Of a stretch of DNA of 64,000 nucleotides, positions 28,250-36,451 are shown piece after piece. The notes under the pieces are model-generated. The model saw only the letters and a list, made by a program, of their open reading frames with translations, made no database searches and had not been told where the DNA came from. The DNA is taken from the NCBI GenBank assembly GCA_020831895.1, contig JAFIFS010000027.1:24117-88116 (forward strand). The letters run 5' to 3'. This DNA is from Chromatiales bacterium. Its GTDB lineage: Bacteria; Pseudomonadota; Gammaproteobacteria; Steroidobacterales; GCA-2729495. The position numbers were made by a program, and so were the translations under genes. The stretch's first letter is position 1. Each line of letters starts with the position of its first letter.

Positions 28250-28654
28250 ATGACAGTACAGGGAAAACTGAACCTGCTGGGCCTGCTGCTACTGCCGCTG
28301 GCGGCCACAGTGGCTGCGCTGCTGGTCTTCGGTCTGCGGACCGACACCCTGCTCGCCGTGTTTGCGATGAACCTGCTGCCGGTGCTGCTCGCCGCGCCCC
28401 TGGCGGGGCTGCTGCTGCTCGCCATGCGCCACTCCACCGAGGCGCTGCGCTGGCTCGCGGTGCTGCCGACGCTGCTGCCGGCCGCCTGGGGCTCGGCCTG
28501 GTACCTGCTCAGGGCCGCGGCGCCCAACCGGGTTGCGCCGGGTGTCGAGTACATTGCCGGGCCCACCTACCTGCTGGTGGCGGTACTGCTGCTGCTGCTG
28601 GTCATCGCTCCCGCCTGCCTGCTTCTCCGTCGCCGCGCCACGTACGCAGCCTGA
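28250..28654 (+). CDS. Small membrane protein of unknown function
   Basis: 134 residues with four clear hydrophobic helices (about residues 8-28, 38-60, 68-88 and 105-125) and almost no polar loops except AAAPNRVAPGVEYIAGPTY between helices 3 and 4. No family was recognised. GGGGAGAAGG lies about nine bases before the ATG at 28250; a GTG two codons earlier is less well placed. It probably belongs to the same transcript as the gene before it. Confidence 0.6.
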   Translation: MTVQGKLNLLGLLLLPLAATVAALLVFGLRTDTLLAVFAMNLLPVLLAAPLAGLLLLAMRHSTEALRWLAVLPTLLPAAWGSAWYLLRAAAPNRVAPGVEYIAGPTYLLVAVLLLLLVIAPACLLLRRRATYAA

Positions 28655-28664
28655 CCCGGTCCGC

Positions 28665-29705
28665 ATGACGAGGACAGCCGCTTCGCTGCCAAGGCCCGCA
28701 CGTTACGCGCCGCATGCGCTGCTGGCCGGACGACCGCACATCATCGTCGATGGCGCGCCGCTGCCGGGGACGGCGCTCACGCTCTCGCACTGGCCCGTCA
28801 ACCACACGCCAGCGCCGCTCAGGCGCGACACGTCCACGGCAACGGCCTTCGCCTGGCTGGACGCCCCGGAGTTCCACATCGACCTGCCCTGGGTCTCCAA
28901 CAGCCATTTCGACCAGGATGGCCTGTGCAGCATGTTCGTCACCTGCGACCCGGCGGAAGCGTTGCGCCATCGCGAGCTGCTCGAGTCCGCGGCGCTGGCG
29001 GGCGACTTCGGTGTCGTCACCAGCCGCGAGGGTGCCCGGCTCGCGCTGGCCATCGAGACGCTGTCCGATCCGGACCTGTCGCCCCTGCCGGCCGAGGTTT
29101 TCGCCGACGCCGACCGTGAGGCGGCGCTGTACGGCGCGCTGCTGCCGCGCATGCCTGCGCTGCTGGGCGCCCTCGGCCGACGCCCGCGGCTGTGGTCCAG
29201 CGAGGAGGCGTTTCTCGACGACAGCTTCCGCCTGATCGATGCCGGCCGCGTCAGGATCCGCGAGCGCGCCGAACTCGACCTGGCCATTGTCGACATCGAT
29301 GCCGACCTGCCGCTGAGGCCGCTGCACCGATACATCCGCCGGGAGCAGGCGCCGGTGCATCCCTGGGCCGTCAACAGCCGGACTCTCTGCTCGCGGATAC
29401 TGGCGATCCAGGGGCGGATCGTCGAGTTCCATTACCGCTACGAGAGCTGGGTCCAGCTTGCTTCCCGCCGCCCCATGCTGCGGCGGGACCTATCCGAACT
29501 GCGCGATCGTCTCAACCGGCTGGAGGCCGGAGCGGTGCGCTGGCTGCTCGACCCGGTGGGTGAAGTCGTGCCCCGCCTGCGCACGGCACGCCGCCAGCCC
29601 GGTAGTGTGCCCGTCGAGCAGCTGGTCGAGGAGATCTGCGCCGCGTTGCGCATCTCTCCGGTCGCCTGGGACCCGTGGAACTGGCAGGATGCGGGCCATG
29701 GATGA
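28665..29705 (+). CDS. DUF6687-like protein of unknown function
   Basis: 346 residues from ATG 28665; the longer frame overlaps the membrane-protein gene. The conserved-looking core has RPHIIVDGAPLPGTALTLSHW near residue 25 and HFDQDGLCSMFVTCDPAEAL near residue 85. The second, with its acidic/His pattern, recalls DHH-type phosphoesterases (HxDxDG), but this is only a resemblance. The DUF6687 name is from memory of the DGxPLPGTxLTLSHW motif. The start of the next gene overlaps its stop by eight bases. Confidence 0.55.
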   Translation: MTRTAASLPRPARYAPHALLAGRPHIIVDGAPLPGTALTLSHWPVNHTPAPLRRDTSTATAFAWLDAPEFHIDLPWVSNSHFDQDGLCSMFVTCDPAEALRHRELLESAALAGDFGVVTSREGARLALAIETLSDPDLSPLPAEVFADADREAALYGALLPRMPALLGALGRRPRLWSSEEAFLDDSFRLIDAGRVRIRERAELDLAIVDIDADLPLRPLHRYIRREQAPVHPWAVNSRTLCSRILAIQGRIVEFHYRYESWVQLASRRPMLRRDLSELRDRLNRLEAGAVRWLLDPVGEVVPRLRTARRQPGSVPVEQLVEEICAALRISPVAWDPWNWQDAGHG

Positions 29706-30138
29706 GCGCCGGCTCACGCCCTTTCACCTCGCCGTGCTGGTCGACGACCTGGACGCGGCGCGGACGTTCTATGGAGACCTGCTGGGCTGCCCGGCCGGAC
29801 GCAGCAGCGGGAGCTGGGCAGACTTCGACTTCTTCGGTCACCAGCTGGTGTGTCACCAGCTGCCGGGTGAGCGTCCGCCTGCGTCCAGCCAGCTGGTCGA
29901 CGGCCACGGCGTGCCGGTGCCGCATTTCGGCGTCGTGCTGCCGCTGGCCGAGTGGGAGGCGCTGCGCAGCCGCCTCGAGGCGGCCGGCGTCGGTTTTCGC
30001 GTCGACCCCCATGTGCGTTTCGCGGGCCAGCCCGGCGAGCAACACACCTTTTTCATCACCGACCCGGCCGGCAATGCCCTGGAGTTCAAGGGCTTCCGGG
30101 GCCTTGACGCGCTGTTCGCGGTCGGGAGCCCTCGATGA
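29698..30138 (+). CDS. VOC family (glyoxalase/bleomycin-resistance fold) protein
   Basis: 146 residues, one vicinal-oxygen-chelate module pair. Start motif FHLAVLVDDLDAARTFYGDLLG, then DFDFFGHQLVCHQL, VPVPHFGVVL and the closing FFITDPAGNALEFKGF. The histidines and the glutamate of LEFKG are the usual metal ligands. The chemistry (lyase, dioxygenase or binding protein) cannot be told. It overlaps both neighbours by 4-8 bases. Confidence 0.85.
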   Translation: MDERRLTPFHLAVLVDDLDAARTFYGDLLGCPAGRSSGSWADFDFFGHQLVCHQLPGERPPASSQLVDGHGVPVPHFGVVLPLAEWEALRSRLEAAGVGFRVDPHVRFAGQPGEQHTFFITDPAGNALEFKGFRGLDALFAVGSPR

Positions 30139-30575
30139 TTCGGCTGCGGGGCCTGGACCACCTCGTGCTGCGGGCGCGTGACGCTGAAAGGCTGGTGCGC
30201 TTCTATTGCGAGGTGCTCGGCTGCATCGAGGAGCGTCGTGTCGCCGACCTGGGCCTGGTGCAGCTGCGCGCCGGCAGCGCGCTGATCGACATCGTGCCGG
30301 TGGAAATCGAGCTCGGGCGTCGCGGCGGCGCCCCGCCCAGGGACGTTGGCCGGAACATGGACCACTTCTGCCTGCTGGTGGACCCGTTCGACGAGCAGGC
30401 GCTGCGGGAAACGCTGGTCCGGCACGGTATCGAGGCCGGGGAAACGGCGGTCCGCTACGGCGCGACCGGCTTCGGGCCCTCGATCTACCTGACGGACCCG
30501 GAGGGCAATACGGTGGAGCTCAAGGGCTTCACGCCCGCGAGCCCGCAGTCCCCTCGATCATCAGGGACATCCTGA
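30135..30575 (+). CDS. VOC family protein
   Basis: 146 residues, a second VOC protein directly coupled (ATGA overlap) to the first. It opens RLRGLDHLVLRARDAERLVRF and closes IYLTDPEGNTVELKGF. Metal-ligand candidates are His9, His77 in NMDHFCLLV, and the Glu of VELKG. Two successive VOC genes of equal length suggest an old duplication, although sequence identity between them is modest. Its 3' end overlaps the convergent response-regulator gene by 47 bases. Confidence 0.85.
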   Translation: MIRLRGLDHLVLRARDAERLVRFYCEVLGCIEERRVADLGLVQLRAGSALIDIVPVEIELGRRGGAPPRDVGRNMDHFCLLVDPFDEQALRETLVRHGIEAGETAVRYGATGFGPSIYLTDPEGNTVELKGFTPASPQSPRSSGTS

Positions 30576-31155
30576 CCAGCTCGGCCAGCGAGCGTGCGTG
30601 CATCTTCTCCATCACGCGAGCGCGGTGGATTTCCACCGTCCGCTGGCTGAGCTCCAGGTCCATTGCGATCACCTTGTTGGCCAGGCCTCGCACCACGCAC
30701 TCCATCACCTCGCGTTCACGCGGCGTGAGTGTCTCGTAGCGCTCGCCCACGGCACGCTGCTGCTCTTCTTCCGAGCGCTGGGCGGCATCGAGATTGATCG
30801 CCTGGTTGATCCGGTCGAGCAGCTCCTGGTCGCGGAAGGGCTTCTGGATGAAGTCGAAGGCGCCTTTCTGCATGGCGTCCACCGCCATGGGCACGTCGCC
30901 GTGACCGGTGATGAAGATCACCGGAAGGGCGCAGTGAAGCTCGATCAGCTGTTGCTGCAGCTCCATGCCGCTCATGCCCGGCATCCTTATGTCGAGCACG
31001 ACGCACCCGCGCCAGTCTGGATCGTAGGCATCGATCAGGGCCTGCGCGGAGTCGAACAGCCTGCTGTTGATGCCCACTGACTTCAGCAGCAGTCCCAGCG
31101 AGTCGCGTACGGCCTGGTCGTCGTCGACGACGAATACGGTGCTCAGCTCATTCAT
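30529..31155 (-). CDS. FixJ-type response regulator
   Basis: 208 residues. An N-terminal receiver domain has DDD at 11-13, phospho-acceptor Asp55 in VVLDIRMPGMSG and the conserved lysine in FIQKPF. A LuxR/FixJ helix-turn-helix follows (LTPREREVMECVVRGLANK, LSQRTVEIHRARVMEKM). It is encoded just after the sensor kinase gene (six-base gap) and is its likely partner. FixJ activates microaerobic or nitrogen-oxide genes such as fixK in rhizobia; related pairs (StyR, TodT, TtrR) control other pathways. Confidence 0.9.
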   Translation of the reverse strand: MNELSTVFVVDDDQAVRDSLGLLLKSVGINSRLFDSAQALIDAYDPDWRGCVVLDIRMPGMSGMELQQQLIELHCALPVIFITGHGDVPMAVDAMQKGAFDFIQKPFRDQELLDRINQAINLDAAQRSEEEQQRAVGERYETLTPREREVMECVVRGLANKVIAMDLELSQRTVEIHRARVMEKMHARSLAELVRMSLMIEGTAGSRA

Positions 31156-31161
31156 CGGTTC

Positions 31162-32373
31162 CTACTCTTCCGGGTGGATGGGCAGCGTGAACCAGAAGGT
31201 GGCGCCCCCATCGACATTGTTCCTGAAGTCCAGCGTGCCGCCGTGGGCCGTGATGATCGACCGGCTGATCGCGAGCCCCATGCCCATGCCTGTGCTCTTC
31301 GTGGTGAAGAAAGGCGTGAACAGCCGGTCGCGCAGCGACTCGTCTATGCCCGGACCCTGGTCGGTGATCGCGATGCGCAGCTGCGAGTCGGTGCCCACAG
31401 TCGCCTCCAGCAGCAGCTTTCGGCGCTCGGCCGGGGATTCGCGGATAGCGTCGACGCCGTTGCGTATCAGGTTCAGCACGACCTGCTGTATCTGCACGAC
31501 GTCGGCAACGATCTCCGGGAGCGACGGATCTAGGGAGAAATCCAGCCGGATACTGCTCGCCTTGGCGTCCAGTTCCGCCAGCGGGCGTATCTCCTCGATC
31601 AGGCTGGTGATCGTCACCGGGCGACGGGACAGTTCACGGCTGCGCGTGAAGCTCCGGATCCGGCGGATCACCTCCCCGGCACGGTGTGCCTGGGCGTTGA
31701 TCGACTCCAGCGCGCTGACCACCTCGGTGATGTTGCTCTCGTCCCGTGCGATCAGCCGCAGGCATGCGGCGGTGTAGGTTGCGATCGCGCTCAGCGGCTG
31801 GTTGATCTCGTGGGCCATCGCCGCAGCCATTTCGCCCATGGTCGTCAGCCTGCTGACGTGCATCATCTCCTCGCGGTGGTGCAGCGCTTCTTCCTCCGCC
31901 TGTTTCTCTGCCGTCAGGTCACGCATGAGGCCGACGAAGCGGATCTCGCCCTTGAGCCGCACCTCGCCAACCGAGAGCGATACCGGAAACACGCTGCCGT
32001 CCTTGCGCCTGGCCAGCACCTCCCGGCCGATGCCGATGATGCGCCTGCGACCGGTGCGCAGGTATTGCCCCACATAGTTGTCGTGACGGCCGGCATCCTC
32101 GTCCGACATGATCATGTTCAGGGAGCGCCCGAGCAGCTGTTCGGCGCTGTAGCCGAGCATGCTTTCTGCGGACCTGTTCACCCGGACGATGAGCCCCTGC
32201 TCGTCGATTACCATGATCCCGTCGATGGCTGCGTTCAGCAGTGCATCGAACTCGGCCGCTCCAAGCTCGCTGTCGAGGCCGGCGTTGCTGGCCCCGGCCG
32301 GTACGGTCGCTGGATGTTCCCCCAATGCCGGACTCCGGGTGTCTGTCCCGCTCTTGCGCGTGGCCCACACCAT
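31162..32373 (-). CDS. FixL-type PAS sensor histidine kinase, probably haem-binding
   Basis: 403 residues from MVWATRKSGT; the longer frame lies in the divergent nucleotidyltransferase gene. No membrane segments are seen. The PAS domain (about 42-160) has RHDNY with His97 and IIGIGR with Arg117, matching the haem-ligand histidine and the oxygen-sensing arginine of FixL. The HisKA phospho-acceptor is His188 in MAHEINQPL. The HATPase has NLIRNGVDAI, DQGPGI and GMGMGLAIS. It probably senses O2 (or NO/CO) in the cytoplasm and signals to the FixJ-like regulator downstream. Confidence 0.88.
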   Translation of the reverse strand: MVWATRKSGTDTRSPALGEHPATVPAGASNAGLDSELGAAEFDALLNAAIDGIMVIDEQGLIVRVNRSAESMLGYSAEQLLGRSLNMIMSDEDAGRHDNYVGQYLRTGRRRIIGIGREVLARRKDGSVFPVSLSVGEVRLKGEIRFVGLMRDLTAEKQAEEEALHHREEMMHVSRLTTMGEMAAAMAHEINQPLSAIATYTAACLRLIARDESNITEVVSALESINAQAHRAGEVIRRIRSFTRSRELSRRPVTITSLIEEIRPLAELDAKASSIRLDFSLDPSLPEIVADVVQIQQVVLNLIRNGVDAIRESPAERRKLLLEATVGTDSQLRIAITDQGPGIDESLRDRLFTPFFTTKSTGMGMGLAISRSIITAHGGTLDFRNNVDGGATFWFTLPIHPEE

Positions 32374-32415
32374 ACACGCTGGCCCGGCAGCCTGCACGGG
32401 CCGCTTGCCGAACGC

Positions 32416-33072
32416 ATGGGCCGCAGCCAGTATCGCCTGATGGGCAGGCGGGACAGGGTCCGTTACGCGAGCAGGCCACTGGCAGTGCTGGTACTGGCCG
32501 CCGGTGCGGGGCGGCGCTTCGGGGGGCGAAAGCCGCTTGCCCGGCTCATGGGCCGGCCAATGGTGCTGCATGTCGTGGACCGGGCGCTTATCGTTGCCGA
32601 TGCTGGAGTAACGGTCGTCAGCGGGCCGGGTGCCCATAGCCTGCGCCGCGAGCTGGCCAGCTCACCCGTTCGCGTGGTCCACAACCCGGGCTGGCGACAG
32701 GGCCAGCGCAGCTCGCTGGTGGCCGGTTTGCGGGCGCTGCCGCGGGAGGCGGCCGGCGTGCTGGTGCTGCTGGCCGACCAGCCGGGCATAGAACTGGCGG
32801 ACCTCGGCCGGCTGCGCGCGGCCTGGCGCCGGGAACCGGATCACGTCATTGCGGTGCGCCATAGCGATGGCGCCGGGGCCCCTGCAATCTTCTCCCGCGC
32901 GCACTGGCCCGCGCTCACTGCCCGGGCAGCCAGCGGTGCACGCGGAGTGCCGGCCGGTCTGCCGGTCCGTGCGCTGCGGCTGTCGCGCCCGACGCCCGAC
33001 ATCGACAACCCGCTGGCGCTCGCGAGGCTGGCCTGCGCAGGCGGGCGCGCGCATGGTAGATTTAAGGCCTGA
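32416..33072 (+). CDS. MobA/MocA-like molybdenum cofactor nucleotidyltransferase
   Basis: 218 residues from ATG 32416 (a second ATG at 32440 is possible). The NTP-transferase start LAVLVLAAGAGRRFGGRKPLARL is diagnostic for the MobA/MocA family. LLADQPGI supplies the metal-binding acidic site and a DIDNPLAL motif lies near the end. MocA and MobA attach CMP or GMP to molybdopterin; MocA is favoured by the DQPG and DIDNP motifs. Its 3' end overlaps moaD, giving a small Moco cluster. Confidence 0.82.
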   Translation: MGRSQYRLMGRRDRVRYASRPLAVLVLAAGAGRRFGGRKPLARLMGRPMVLHVVDRALIVADAGVTVVSGPGAHSLRRELASSPVRVVHNPGWRQGQRSSLVAGLRALPREAAGVLVLLADQPGIELADLGRLRAAWRREPDHVIAVRHSDGAGAPAIFSRAHWPALTARAASGARGVPAGLPVRALRLSRPTPDIDNPLALARLACAGGRAHGRFKA

Positions 33073-33337
33073 GCCCGCCCTCGATACGCAATCCGACGTG
33101 ACCCGCATAGAGCTTGAATATTTCGCGATCCTCCGCGAACACACTGGCCGCGATGGCGAGACCTGGCACACGCAGGCGGGCAGCGTCGGCGACCTCTATG
33201 CGGAGATCGCGGCGCACTACGGGATCCCCGAGGTCGGCCGGCTGAAGGCCGCGATCAACGACGAGTTCGCTGACTGGCATGCGCCGCTCAGCGACGGTGA
33301 CCGGGTCGTGTTCATACCCCCGGTTGCGGGAGGCTGA
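33053..33337 (+). CDS. moaD: Molybdopterin synthase small subunit MoaD
   Basis: 94 residues from ATG 33053; a GTG at 33098 would give 79, nearer the usual ~80. A ubiquitin-like fold with the essential C-terminal Gly-Gly (FIPPVAGG), which becomes the thiocarboxylate sulfur donor. LEYFAILREHTGRD near the N-terminus matches the family. The moaE start GTG follows one base after its stop. Confidence 0.92.
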   Translation: MVDLRPEPALDTQSDVTRIELEYFAILREHTGRDGETWHTQAGSVGDLYAEIAAHYGIPEVGRLKAAINDEFADWHAPLSDGDRVVFIPPVAGG

Positions 33338-33338
33338 G

Positions 33339-33803
33339 GTGCGCAGCTTTTCTTTTTCGCACGTCCCTCTGGAGCTCGACGAACTGCGAAGCCTGCTGGC
33401 CGATCCGGTCTCGGGCGCCTACGCGCAGTTCGAGGGCTGGGTGCGCAACCATAACGAGGGCCAGCCGGTGCTGCGGCTGGACTACCAGGCTTACGAGGCA
33501 CTGGGGGTCAAGGAAGGCGAGCGGATCATCGCCGAGGCCTGCGAGCGCTGGCCGGTCCGCCAGGTGTACTGCGTGCACCGGCTAGGCGAACTGTCGATCG
33601 GGGACATTGCCGTATGGGTCGGGGCCAGCGCGGCCCACCGGGATGCAGCCTTCGCCGCCTGCCGCTACGTGATTGACGAGGTCAAGGACCGCGTCCCGAT
33701 CTGGAAGAAGGAGCACTACGCGGATGGCGCCTCGGGCTGGATCAACTGCCAGAAGGCACCCGGAGACGCGACGCTTCAGCCGCCCTCCTCAAGCCGGGCC
33801 TGA
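33339..33803 (+). CDS. moaE: Molybdopterin synthase catalytic subunit MoaE
   Basis: 154 residues from GTG 33339 with GAGG just upstream. The family motifs are complete: GAYAQFEGWVRNHNEG, LDYQAYEALGVKEGERI, VHRLGELSIGDIAVWV and the catalytic lysine region VPIWKKEHYADG. It forms the heterotetramer with MoaD that converts precursor Z (cPMP) into molybdopterin. It overlaps the end of the convergent DsbA-like gene by 28 bases. Confidence 0.95.
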   Translation: MRSFSFSHVPLELDELRSLLADPVSGAYAQFEGWVRNHNEGQPVLRLDYQAYEALGVKEGERIIAEACERWPVRQVYCVHRLGELSIGDIAVWVGASAAHRDAAFAACRYVIDEVKDRVPIWKKEHYADGASGWINCQKAPGDATLQPPSSSRA

Positions 33804-34573
33804 CGCTCCCGGTCGATCAGCTCCTCGGTCACCGCCAGCACGTCCTCGAAGCTGCGGACCTCATCGCCGGTGATCTTGTATCGTCCGTTGACGACGACCA
33901 TCGGTGTCGAGTTGATGCCGAAGCCGGCCGGCGAGGTGAGCCTGCGCGCGTTGTTCAGGTTGGTGGTGACGGGAAAGGACCGCCAGGCATCGCGGAACTC
34001 CTCTGCGCTGACGCCGTGCCGCGTGAAGAAAGCCTCAACGTCGCTGTCGTTGCGCAGCCTGCGGTCCTCGAGGTGAAACTCGCGATAGACCATCGGATGG
34101 AGGTCGTCGACACGGCTGAGCGCCTTGGCCGTGTAGAAAAGCCGCCCGTAGCGCTCATGATCAGCGCCCCAGATCACGGGCACGCGGACGACCGCGACGT
34201 CGTCCGGAAGCGTTTCCTTCCAGCGCGTGATCACCGGGTCAAAGCTGAAGCAGAACGGGCAGCCATACCAGAAGAACTCGATCACCTCTATCGGCTCGGC
34301 CGTGCTCCGCGGCCTTGCGCTGGTGATCACCTCGAAGTGGCGGCCACGCTCGAAACGCCAGGATGCCGGATCAGGCACAGGTGCCGGGCGCGCGGCGCGC
34401 GGCGCGGCGCCAGTCGCATCTGACCGGTTCGGCGCATCGGGCTGGGCCGCTGCCTGGGTGGGCGAGCTGTTGCCTGCCGGCAGCGGCGGTTCGGTCGCGG
34501 GCGGCGGCCCGGAGTCACAGCCGTAGGAAATAACCAGGAGGACCGGGAGAAGCAGGCTGGCAATCAGTCGCAT
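33776..34573 (-). CDS. DsbA-like thiol:disulfide interchange lipoprotein
   Basis: 265 residues from ATG 34573 with GAGGA upstream. The N-terminus [20 protein letters not shown] looks like a lipoprotein signal with Cys19 as lipid site, though serine at -3 makes the lipobox non-ideal. A Pro/Ala-rich linker (20-72) leads to a thioredoxin-fold DsbA domain with CPFC at 105-108 and the cis-proline loop INSTPMVVV. Family members introduce disulfides in the periplasm. The dipeptide PF between the cysteines differs from the E. coli DsbA PH. It lies directly downstream of cytochrome c4, a frequent pairing in gammaproteobacteria. Confidence 0.88.
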   Translation of the reverse strand: MRLIASLLLPVLLVISYGCDSGPPPATEPPLPAGNSSPTQAAAQPDAPNRSDATGAAPRAARPAPVPDPASWRFERGRHFEVITSARPRSTAEPIEVIEFFWYGCPFCFSFDPVITRWKETLPDDVAVVRVPVIWGADHERYGRLFYTAKALSRVDDLHPMVYREFHLEDRRLRNDSDVEAFFTRHGVSAEEFRDAWRSFPVTTNLNNARRLTSPAGFGINSTPMVVVNGRYKITGDEVRSFEDVLAVTEELIDRERQARLEEGG

Positions 34574-34594
34574 CGGGTGTCCTCGCATCGGATA

Positions 34595-35245
34595 TCAGCG
34601 CAGTCCTTGCATGAAGGAGGAAACGGCCAGTATTTCCTCGTCGGTCATCAGTGCGGCGATATTGCGCATCATCTGCTGCGGATCCGAGGTCCGCTGCCCG
34701 GAGCGATAGAGTCTCAGCTGTTCGGCTGCGTAGGCTGCATGCTGACCGGCGACAATCGGGTAAACCGCAGGCGCATTGCCGCGGCCTGTAGGACCGTGGC
34801 AGGCGATACATGCAGCGACCCCTGTTTCGAGGTTGCCCCCGCGATAGAGGCGCTCGCCACGGCTGGCCAGTTCCGGGTCGGCCGCCAGCGGAGCCGGCTG
34901 CTGGGCGGCGTAGAAGGCGGCCAGGTCCAGTATGTCCTGCTCACTGAGCGCCATCGCCTGGCTGGTCATCAGCACGTTGTCGCGGCGCCCGTCCTGGTAG
35001 GCCCGGAGCGTGTCTATCAGGTAGCTGGCATGCTGGCCGGCGAGGCTCGGCCAATCCGGGTTCACGCTGTTGCCATCCGGCCCGTGGCAGGCGGCACAGG
35101 GTGCGGACTTCGCCTGTCCAGCCTCGATCGAGCCCGCGGCCGTGGCCGTGAAGGGCAGGGCGGAGAGCAGCAGGGCTGCCAGCAGGTGTCGGCCGGCCGG
35201 TCGTGTGGCCGGAATCAGGAATTTGATCAGGCTCATGGTGTGCAT
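34595..35245 (-). CDS. Dihaem cytochrome c4
   Basis: 216 residues from ATG 35245 (or 213 from 35236); the much longer frame is the shadow of engB. A Sec signal peptide ends at TATAAG. Two class I cytochrome domains follow, each with one haem site: CAACH near residue 50 and CIACH near residue 145. Axial methionines are likely in [10 protein letters not shown] and QMMRNIAA. Cytochrome c4 is a periplasmic electron carrier to terminal oxidases. It is divergent from engB, the standard arrangement near polA in this class. Confidence 0.92.
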   Translation of the reverse strand: MHTMSLIKFLIPATRPAGRHLLAALLLSALPFTATAAGSIEAGQAKSAPCAACHGPDGNSVNPDWPSLAGQHASYLIDTLRAYQDGRRDNVLMTSQAMALSEQDILDLAAFYAAQQPAPLAADPELASRGERLYRGGNLETGVAACIACHGPTGRGNAPAVYPIVAGQHAAYAAEQLRLYRSGQRTSDPQQMMRNIAALMTDEEILAVSSFMQGLR

Positions 35246-35341
35246 CTGCAGGAAGTTCGCGGGAAGTACCGTGATAGACTTGAAGCAGCGGCGGATTGTA
35301 CACGAAATGATCCGGCCCGCTCCGCCCCTGCCGCTGCTGCC

Positions 35342-35986
35342 ATGAGTCATTTTCCCGCCGCCGCATTCCTGACCAGCGCCCATCGCCCGGAGCAGTTCCT
35401 GCCCGATATCGGCGCCGAGGTCGCGTTTGCCGGGCGATCGAATGCCGGCAAGTCGAGCGCGATCAACGCTGCCCTGAACCGCCGTGACCTGGCCCGGACC
35501 AGCAAGACGCCGGGCCGGACCCAGCTGGTGAACTTCTTCACGCTCGGCGGCGAGCAGCGGCTGGTCGACCTGCCCGGCTACGGGTATGCCCGCGTCTCGC
35601 GCACGCTGCAGGCCCACTGGCAGACACTGATCGAGGCTTACCTGCGGCGGTCTGCGCTGGCAGGTCTGGTACTGGTGGTCGACAGCCGTCGCGGTCTGGG
35701 TGACGGCGACCGGACGCTGCTCGACTGGTGCTCGGCGGCTGCCTGCCCGGTCCATGTGCTGCTGACCAAGGCAGACAAGCTGTCGCGCAACAGCGCGGCG
35801 AGCGCCCTGGCTGCGGCGCGGCGTGAACTCGGCGACCGGGCTACCGCCCAGCTCTTTTCGGCACCGAGCCGCCAGGGTGTCGAGCCGCTGCGTGACCAGA
35901 TGCAGGCGCTGCTGTCCGCCCACCTGGGCCGTGAACCCGGAGACGTTCCGGGGGACTGTAATCGCACGGAGCCCTCGGTCCTTTGA
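35342..35986 (+). CDS. engB: Ribosome biogenesis GTPase EngB (YsxC/YihA)
   Basis: 214 residues from ATG 35342. Small GTPase with G1 GRSNAGKSS (31-39), G2 TPGRTQ, G3 DLPGYGYA and G4 LLTKADK. All match the EngB/YsxC family needed for 50S subunit assembly. The C-terminal ~20 residues are variable. It is convergent with polA, with two structured RNA copies between them. Confidence 0.95.
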   Translation: MSHFPAAAFLTSAHRPEQFLPDIGAEVAFAGRSNAGKSSAINAALNRRDLARTSKTPGRTQLVNFFTLGGEQRLVDLPGYGYARVSRTLQAHWQTLIEAYLRRSALAGLVLVVDSRRGLGDGDRTLLDWCSAAACPVHVLLTKADKLSRNSAASALAAARRELGDRATAQLFSAPSRQGVEPLRDQMQALLSAHLGREPGDVPGDCNRTEPSVL

Positions 35987-35989
35987 AGT

Positions 35990-36117
35990 TGTCATGCCAT
36001 GACAGCTCATTGCAGTTTGAGCGCAAGCTGCAGATTCTGAAAAATTACAGGTCTATGAATTTAAATGCCTTTTAAGGGTTATATCTTCACTGTAATTCTA
36101 ATGACAAGTACTGTCAT
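35990..36117. repeat. AT-rich stretch flanked by TGTCAT palindromes
   Basis: Immediately after engB the DNA drops sharply in GC for about 115 bases, the most AT-rich stretch in the window apart from the flhC/flhD gap. It starts with the perfect palindrome TGTCATGCCATGACA (35990-36004) and ends with ATGACAAGTACTGTCAT (36101-36117), which share the half-site TGTCAT. It could hold regulator sites or an upstream element. No open frame or promoter was recognised in it. Confidence 0.5.
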
Positions 36118-36140
36118 CAAGGGCGGCTTACGGGGCTGGA

Positions 36141-36184
36141 TATAAAGTGGCCCCGGGCGCGGAGTACAGGGGGCGCCCGGGGCC
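36141..36184 (-). terminator. Terminator of small RNA copy B
   Basis: A perfect 12-bp GC stem (GGCCCCGGGCGC and complement) with a 12-base loop. On the minus strand it is followed by CACTTTATATCC, a weaker U-rich tail than in copy A. Confidence 0.7.
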
Positions 36185-36263
36185 AAGGGCAACCGGCTTG
36201 GGGTGACCGGTTGGAGTTCCCGCTCAGGGAGATCAGCGGGTGAGCGCCGGGGGAGGACGCTCA
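36141..36263 (-). ncRNA. Structured small RNA, copy B (engB-proximal)
   Basis: About 122 nt, the second of two tandem copies downstream of polA. In order: a hairpin GAGCG/CGCTC with loop UCCUCCCCCGG, a hairpin CCCGCU/AGCGGG with loop GAUCUCCCUG, a hairpin around loop CACCCCA closed by AACCGG/CCGGTT, and a terminal 12-bp stem GGCCCCGGGCGC (36149-36160 with 36173-36184) followed by CACUUUAUAU. Loops are identical to copy A while stem bases change in pairs. That indicates selection on structure. The 5' end is placed by the promoter, the 3' end by the terminator. Confidence 0.8.
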
Positions 36264-36268
36264 AAAGT

Positions 36269-36296
36269 TTAGACTGGGTCTAAGCGGAAGAGTTCC
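36269..36296 (-). promoter_or_regulatory. RpoE/AlgU-like promoter of small RNA copy B
   Basis: Minus-strand GGAACTC (36296-36290), 16-base spacer, TCTAA (36273-36269), followed by the predicted RNA start 6-7 bases on. This fits the extracytoplasmic-stress sigma consensus GGAACTT-N15/16-TCTGA/TCAAA. Both elements and the spacing are repeated exactly in copy A. Confidence 0.65.
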
Positions 36297-36327
36297 CGAC
36301 GTTCTCACCGGAAAGTTCGCGGTCCGG

Positions 36328-36370
36328 AAAAAGTGGCCCCGGGCGCGGAGTACAGGGGGCGCCCGGGGCC
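36328..36370 (-). terminator. Rho-independent terminator of small RNA copy A
   Basis: A perfect 12-bp GC stem, GGCCCCGGGCGC (36335-36346) with GCGCCCGGGGCC (36359-36370). On the minus strand it is followed by ACTTTTT. This is a strong intrinsic terminator and fixes the strand of the RNA. Confidence 0.85.
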
Positions 36371-36446
36371 GATGCAACCGGTTGGGGTGACCGGCTGTAG
36401 TTCCCGCCAGGGAGATCAGCGGGTGAGCGCCGGGGGAGGACGCTCG
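36328..36446 (-). ncRNA. Structured small RNA, copy A (polA-proximal)
   Basis: About 119 nt. Hairpin 1 (36425-36445) has loop UCCUCCCCCGG. Hairpin 2 (36403-36423) has CUCCCU in its loop. Hairpin 3 (36378-36394) has loop CACCCCA. The terminator stem is followed by five U. The C-rich loops could pair with Shine-Dalgarno regions (GGAGG/GGGG). The polA-engB gap is where Spot 42 lies in enterics and ErsA in Pseudomonas, both on the polA strand as here. Length, C-rich loops and position suggest a functional relative of those RNAs; primary-sequence homology cannot be judged by eye. Confidence 0.85.
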
Positions 36447-36451
36447 CCATC

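Noticed and set aside
34595..36010. 471-residue open frame on the minus strand
   Set aside because: Only the last ~216 residues are cytochrome c4. The rest is antisense to engB, a strongly recognised gene.
36141..36260. TATAAA (36141-36146) as a plus-strand promoter for the repeat
   Set aside because: It is absent from copy A. The terminator tails and the repeated GGAACTC-N16-TCTAA elements place both RNAs on the minus strand.
36079..36264. 61-residue frame through small RNA copy B
   Set aside because: It ignores the terminator and hairpins and has no ribosome site. The tandem repeat with paired stem changes supports RNA, not protein.
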